NCBI GenBank assembly: GCA_025363795.1
Contig: JANYLE010000285.1
Span: forward strand, 1-18,215
Origin: Mariniphaga sp.
Lineage (GTDB): Bacteria; Bacteroidota; Bacteroidia; Bacteroidales; Prolixibacteraceae
Reading direction: 5' to 3'
Length of the DNA stretch: 18,215 bases
Both the position numbers and the translations under genes were made by a program. Below are positions 15,538-18,215 of the stretch, piece by piece. The stretch's first letter is position 1, and each line of letters opens with the position of its first letter. The notes under the pieces are model-generated. The model ran no database searches. It was given only the letters and a program-made list of their open reading frames with translations, and was not told the origin of the DNA.

Positions 15538-16251
15538 ATGACACGTTTAAGCGTAAATATAAATAAAATAGCAACACTGCGTAACACACGTCAGGGAAAT
15601 ACTCCAAATGTTAAACTTGCCGCAATAAATTGTGAGGAATTTGGCGCTGAAGGGATCACTGTTCATCCGCGTCCCGACGAACGCCATATCCGTTATTCGG
15701 ATGTAAGGGAGTTAAGGCCAATCATCACTACCGAATTTAACATGGAAGGTTATCCTTCACGGACTTTCATTGATCTTGCTTTGGAGGTTAAACCCGATCA
15801 GGTGACGCTGGTTCCTGATGCACATGATGCAATCACATCTAATGCCGGATGGGATACCATTACACATAAAGATTATCTCTCCGAAATAGTTGCAGAATTT
15901 AAAAAAGCCGGCATCCGCGTCTCATTGTTTGTTGGTGCTGAAGCTAAGATGGTTGAAGGCGCTGCAATTATTGGTGCTGACCGTGTTGAACTTTATACTG
16001 AACCTTATGCGACGGCTTTCCCGTTCAATCCAGACGAGGCTATCAAACCCTTTATTGAAGCAGCCAAAGTTGCGGAGCGGCTTGGACTCGGTTTAAATGC
16101 CGGGCACGACCTAAGTCTTCTGAACCTGAAGTTTTTCAACCAATCCATCCCCAATTTGCTCGAAGTTTCAATCGGTCATGCATTGATCTGCGATGCTTTG
16201 TACCTTGGACTTGAATTGACAATCCTTAAATATAAGGAGTGCCTGCGATAG
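15538..16251 (+). CDS. pdxJ: Pyridoxine 5'-phosphate synthase
   Basis: This TIM-barrel enzyme performs the last ring-closing step of the DXP-dependent vitamin B6 pathway: 1-deoxy-D-xylulose 5-phosphate plus 3-amino-2-oxopropyl phosphate gives pyridoxine 5'-phosphate. From the ATG at 15538 it has 237 residues, the usual length. The N-terminus TRLSVNINKIATLRNTRQG is characteristic. The active site is visible: His43 in TVHPRPDERHI, Glu70 in TTEFNMEG, and His190 in LGLNAGHDLS. QVTLVPDAHDAITSNAGWD (88-106) and RVELYTEPYA (149-158) are further conserved blocks. The frame extends far upstream to 15259, but that part is antisense to the CBS gene and is not coding. It is transcribed away from the CBS/nadK block, and no exact housekeeping box is seen in the 73-bp gap. 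Confidence 0.97.
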   Translation: MTRLSVNINKIATLRNTRQGNTPNVKLAAINCEEFGAEGITVHPRPDERHIRYSDVRELRPIITTEFNMEGYPSRTFIDLALEVKPDQVTLVPDAHDAITSNAGWDTITHKDYLSEIVAEFKKAGIRVSLFVGAEAKMVEGAAIIGADRVELYTEPYATAFPFNPDEAIKPFIEAAKVAERLGLGLNAGHDLSLLNLKFFNQSIPNLLEVSIGHALICDALYLGLELTILKYKECLR

Positions 16252-16289
16252 AAAGAGTAGTTGAATAAGAGCAGGGAGAGGAGGTGATA

Positions 16290-16394
16290 TTGAAAAACGG
16301 GAGAATGGCATTTAAAATTCTTTCGCGTCTGTCATTCTTTAAATCTAAACTTCTTTTTTTCACAATCGGATGCGTCAGAGGTGCAATGTTTTGA
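16290..16394 (+). CDS. Possible small ORF with a perfect Shine-Dalgarno sequence
   Basis: Downstream of pdxJ, AGGAGGTGAT (16279-16288) is complementary to ten consecutive bases of the conserved 16S rRNA 3' end. Five bases after GGAGG comes a TTG that opens 34 codons: MKNGRMAFKI, then LSRLSFFKSKLLFF and TIGCVRGAMF, stop TGA at 16392. The product is basic with a short hydrophobic patch and one cysteine. An internal ATG (16305) could also start it. Strong SD sequences are rare before genes in this phylum, and the genes around it do not have them, so the match stands out. No homologue is recognised, and a chance match remains plausible. Confidence 0.25.
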   Translation: MKNGRMAFKILSRLSFFKSKLLFFTIGCVRGAMF

Positions 16395-16411
16395 TTCTGG
16401 CGCCGCATTGC

Positions 16412-16446
16412 GATCGCCTAATAAGCGACAAATCTTGAAGGCGATC
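16412..16446. repeat. GATCGC-rich inverted repeat between pdxJ and hydrolase gene
   Basis: GATCGCCT (16412-16419) and AGGCGATC (16439-16446) form an exact 8-bp inverted repeat with a 19-nt spacer. The left arm includes the palindrome GCGATCGC (16410-16417), and a further CGATCGC lies at 16451-16457, followed by CTCAAT, echoing ATTGCGATCG on the left. No T-tract follows, so it is not a standard terminator. It could be a protein-binding site, a hairpin in the hydrolase leader, or a decayed intergenic repeat. Confidence 0.4.
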
Positions 16447-16478
16447 CTCATCGATCGCTCAATTATATACCAAATTGA

Positions 16479-17288
16479 ATGTCGGTAACCTTAAATTTTA
16501 GAAAGTCGGGGAGTGGTCCGGTTCTCGTGATTTTGCACGGATTGTATGGCGCTTCCGATAACTGGATCTCCATTGCAAGGAAGCTTGAAGATCATTTTAC
16601 AATATTTATCCCCGATCTTCGGAATCACGGTGCATCTCCGCATACCACTACCCATACTTACCAGGATATGGTGGACGATCTTTACCGCTTTTTTAACGAA
16701 CATCATATTGAAAAAGCGACCCTGCTCGGTCATAGTATGGGAGGAAAACTGGCGATGATGTTTGCGGCCGAATATCCTGAACTGATTACCGGTCTTATTG
16801 TTGCCGATATTGCTCCAAAGAATTATAATTCCGAAAATAAACCATTTAAAACAGTTCTTCAGCACGAGATGATTCTCGAATTGATGGAGGAACTCAACCT
16901 GGTGGCGGTCAACTCACGAAAAGAGATTGATTTCTTTCTTGCGGATAAATTGAAGGATATATCGCTCCGACAATTTCTGATCAAAAATATTCATCGTGAC
17001 AAAGAGGGTTATTTCGAATGGAAAATTAATGTCCCCGTATTGAAATATGCGCTTAATTCAATCACTACTGATGTAAATGCGGAATGGTTTGCTGAGCGTA
17101 AACCTATTCTGAACTACCCGGTCACGTTTATCCGCGGATTGAATTCCGATTATATTTCAGATCAGGATATTCCTGCGATCAAGGAAATTTATCCCGAAGC
17201 CAGCGTGATCGATATTCCCGATGCTGGTCATTGGCTGCACGCCGAACAACCCGAAAAGTTTGTGGAAGCGGTTTTGTCAGTAATCTGA
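16479..17288 (+). CDS. Alpha/beta-hydrolase (YbfF-type esterase/thioesterase family)
   Basis: The 269-residue cytoplasmic hydrolase lacks a signal peptide. The alpha/beta-hydrolase core is complete. The oxyanion motif HGLYGASDNW (20-29) has the HG-(L/F)-(L/F)-G-S-x-(D/N)-NW form seen in the YbfF/abhydrolase-11 group. IPDLRNHGASPH (44-55) follows. The nucleophile elbow is GHSMGGK (84-90, Ser86), the acid is probably Asp224 in RGLNSDYIS, and the base is His251 in DAGHWLHAEQPEKF. This group hydrolyses short-chain acyl esters or acyl-CoA in vitro; the physiological substrate is unknown. The ATG at 16479 fits the family start. No exact TAnnTTTG box is seen upstream. It points at malQ on the opposite strand, with 129 bp between their ends in which I see no strong terminator. 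Confidence 0.9.
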   Translation: MSVTLNFRKSGSGPVLVILHGLYGASDNWISIARKLEDHFTIFIPDLRNHGASPHTTTHTYQDMVDDLYRFFNEHHIEKATLLGHSMGGKLAMMFAAEYPELITGLIVADIAPKNYNSENKPFKTVLQHEMILELMEELNLVAVNSRKEIDFFLADKLKDISLRQFLIKNIHRDKEGYFEWKINVPVLKYALNSITTDVNAEWFAERKPILNYPVTFIRGLNSDYISDQDIPAIKEIYPEASVIDIPDAGHWLHAEQPEKFVEAVLSVI

Positions 17289-17417
17289 CAAATTGTTATA
17301 AGCAATTATTTACCTGAGAGGAATTAAACACGTAGAGAAAACAGATTGAATTGTAACCTTCCATCCTTGGTTAGGTAGAGCAATTTTCAAATTCCAAGAA
17401 GTTGTTTTAGTTACCTA

Positions 17418-18215
17418 TTATCTTCCGTATAATTCCGTCATCTCTTTGAGCCATTCCCCGTTTTCCTTCAGGATATCCAAAGAGGTTAGTTTCCATTTCC
17501 AGTTTCCTACAATCGTGCCCGGCGTATTCATGCGGGCCGTCGCATCAAGTCCCAACACGTCCTGGAGCGGAAGAATGGCCATTTGTGCTACAGAACCGAG
17601 TACCGCCCTGATCATTTTCGACTGATCCATTTTTGCAGTGCCAAAATATTTACGCAGATGATCCCGCTCTTCTCCTTTTACCGTTTTGAGCCAGTTCGCA
17701 GTGGTATCATTATCGTGCGTTCCTGTATAAGCCACAAAATCCTGCTCATAGTTGTGAGGCAAATGCTCATTTTCAGCATCTGATGCAAATGCAAATTGCA
17801 AAACTTTCATTCCGGGCAGACCATACTTCTTACGCAAGTCATGCACCTCTTCTGTGATCGTTCCCAAATCTTCAGCAATAATGGGCAACGTCCCAATCTG
17901 ACTTTGCAAAATGGCAAGCATTGCATCACCGTTTGCTTTTAACCACTTGCCATTAATGGCCGTTTTCTCCGAATAAGGAACAGCCCAAAACGATTCAAGT
18001 CCTCTGAAATGATCAATCCTGACAAGGTCAAACATGCCCAAATTGAAATGCAAACGTGCGATCCACCAATCGTAATTCTGCAGTTTTAATTTTCCCCAGT
18101 TGAATAACGGATTTCCCCAAAGCTGACCTGTTTCGCTGAAATAATCGGGTGGCACGCCGCCGACTTTGGTTGGCTTTCTTTTTTCATCGAGTAGAAACAA
18201 TTCCTGGTTGGCCCA
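17418..18215 (-). CDS. malQ: 4-alpha-glucanotransferase, C-terminal part (runs off window)
   Basis: This GH77 amylomaltase/disproportionating enzyme transfers alpha-1,4-glucan segments between maltooligosaccharides. Only the last 265 codons are present, and the frame is open to the window edge, where it reads WANQELFLLDEK. Visible family blocks, numbered from that edge, are VGGVPPDYFSETGQLWGNP (about 18-36), LVRIDHFRGLESFWAVP with the nucleophile Asp68, IIAEDLGTIT with the acid/base Glu115, and YTGTHDNDTT with the third catalytic Asp168. RMNTPGTIVGNWKWKL near the end is the usual C-terminal block. The fragment is intact to its stop. A methionine-like start inside the fragment would be wrong, because conserved sequence continues beyond it. 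Bacteroidota enzymes often carry N-terminal starch-binding CBM20 domains, but that part lies outside this window. Confidence 0.95.
   Translation of the reverse strand, partial: WANQELFLLDEKRKPTKVGGVPPDYFSETGQLWGNPLFNWGKLKLQNYDWWIARLHFNLGMFDLVRIDHFRGLESFWAVPYSEKTAINGKWLKANGDAMLAILQSQIGTLPIIAEDLGTITEEVHDLRKKYGLPGMKVLQFAFASDAENEHLPHNYEQDFVAYTGTHDNDTTANWLKTVKGEERDHLRKYFGTAKMDQSKMIRAVLGSVAQMAILPLQDVLGLDATARMNTPGTIVGNWKWKLTSLDILKENGEWLKEMTELYGR

Noticed and set aside
16304..16360. GAATGGCA/TGTCATTC pair with a later T7 run considered as the pdxJ terminator
   Set aside because: The arms have a mismatch, the loop is about 20 nt, and the T-run starts some 15 bp after the stem, so it is not a convincing intrinsic terminator.
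16226..16408. 60-codon minus-strand open frame overlapping the pdxJ end
   Set aside because: It overlaps the 3' end of pdxJ, lacks a recognisable product, and competes with the plus-strand ORF that at least has a Shine-Dalgarno sequence.
17289..17417. Gap between the converging hydrolase and malQ genes searched for a bidirectional terminator
   Set aside because: Only a 5-bp pair TAACC/GGTTA was seen, too weak to call; no other feature recognised.
1..18215. CRISPR arrays, tRNA/rRNA genes, insertion sequences, phage or integrase genes
   Set aside because: No regularly spaced direct repeats, no cloverleaf-like or rRNA-like sequence, and no transposase or integrase motifs were found on either strand.

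Overview
This window looks like a chromosomal segment from a member of the phylum Bacteroidota, most likely order Bacteroidales (perhaps a free-living Marinilabiliales/Prolixibacteraceae-type organism; that finer placement is a guess). The grounds are a SusC/SusD pair with an ECF sigma/FecR regulator, an stn-domain SusC, the porG-uppS-bamA-ompH-ompH gene order, several TAnnTTTG promoter boxes typical of the Bacteroidetes housekeeping sigma factor, and A-rich rather than Shine-Dalgarno leaders.

Region 1 (1-7.4 kb, all minus strand) is a carbohydrate- or nutrient-uptake locus. An ECF sigma gene and a FecR-type anti-sigma gene are followed by a SusC with an N-terminal STN signalling domain, a SusD lipoprotein and a strong terminator. 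Beyond the terminator lie the 49-codon C-terminal remnant of a second SusD, a possible promoter, and the first 35 codons of an exported protein cut by the window edge. The fecR-susC gap holds a plus-strand promoter box and a plus-strand terminator-like hairpin about 80 nt apart. Together these suggest a small antisense RNA against the susC leader.

Region 2 (7.4-15.5 kb, all minus strand) is an envelope-biogenesis and cofactor block. In transcription order it runs: CBS/ACT protein, nadK, a PorG-like outer-membrane protein of the type IX secretion system, uppS, bamA, two Skp/OmpH chaperones, and murI. porG-uppS-bamA are packed 2-3 bp apart. Each ompH has its own promoter-like sequence, and a terminator separates the second ompH from murI. 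The block joins lipid-carrier synthesis, outer-membrane protein insertion, periplasmic chaperoning, type IX secretion and D-glutamate supply.

Region 3 (15.5 kb to the end) starts with pdxJ, divergent from the CBS gene. After it comes a 227-bp gap holding an unusually perfect Shine-Dalgarno sequence ahead of a 34-codon ORF and a GATCGC-rich inverted repeat. An alpha/beta-hydrolase gene (plus) then converges on the 3' half of a malQ-type 4-alpha-glucanotransferase gene (minus) that runs off the window.

Most genes are well-known families. The most novel-looking items are the candidate antisense RNA at the fecR-susC junction, the susD remnant, the UUG start of the sigma gene coupled to a six-codon leader ORF, and the SD-preceded small ORF after pdxJ.
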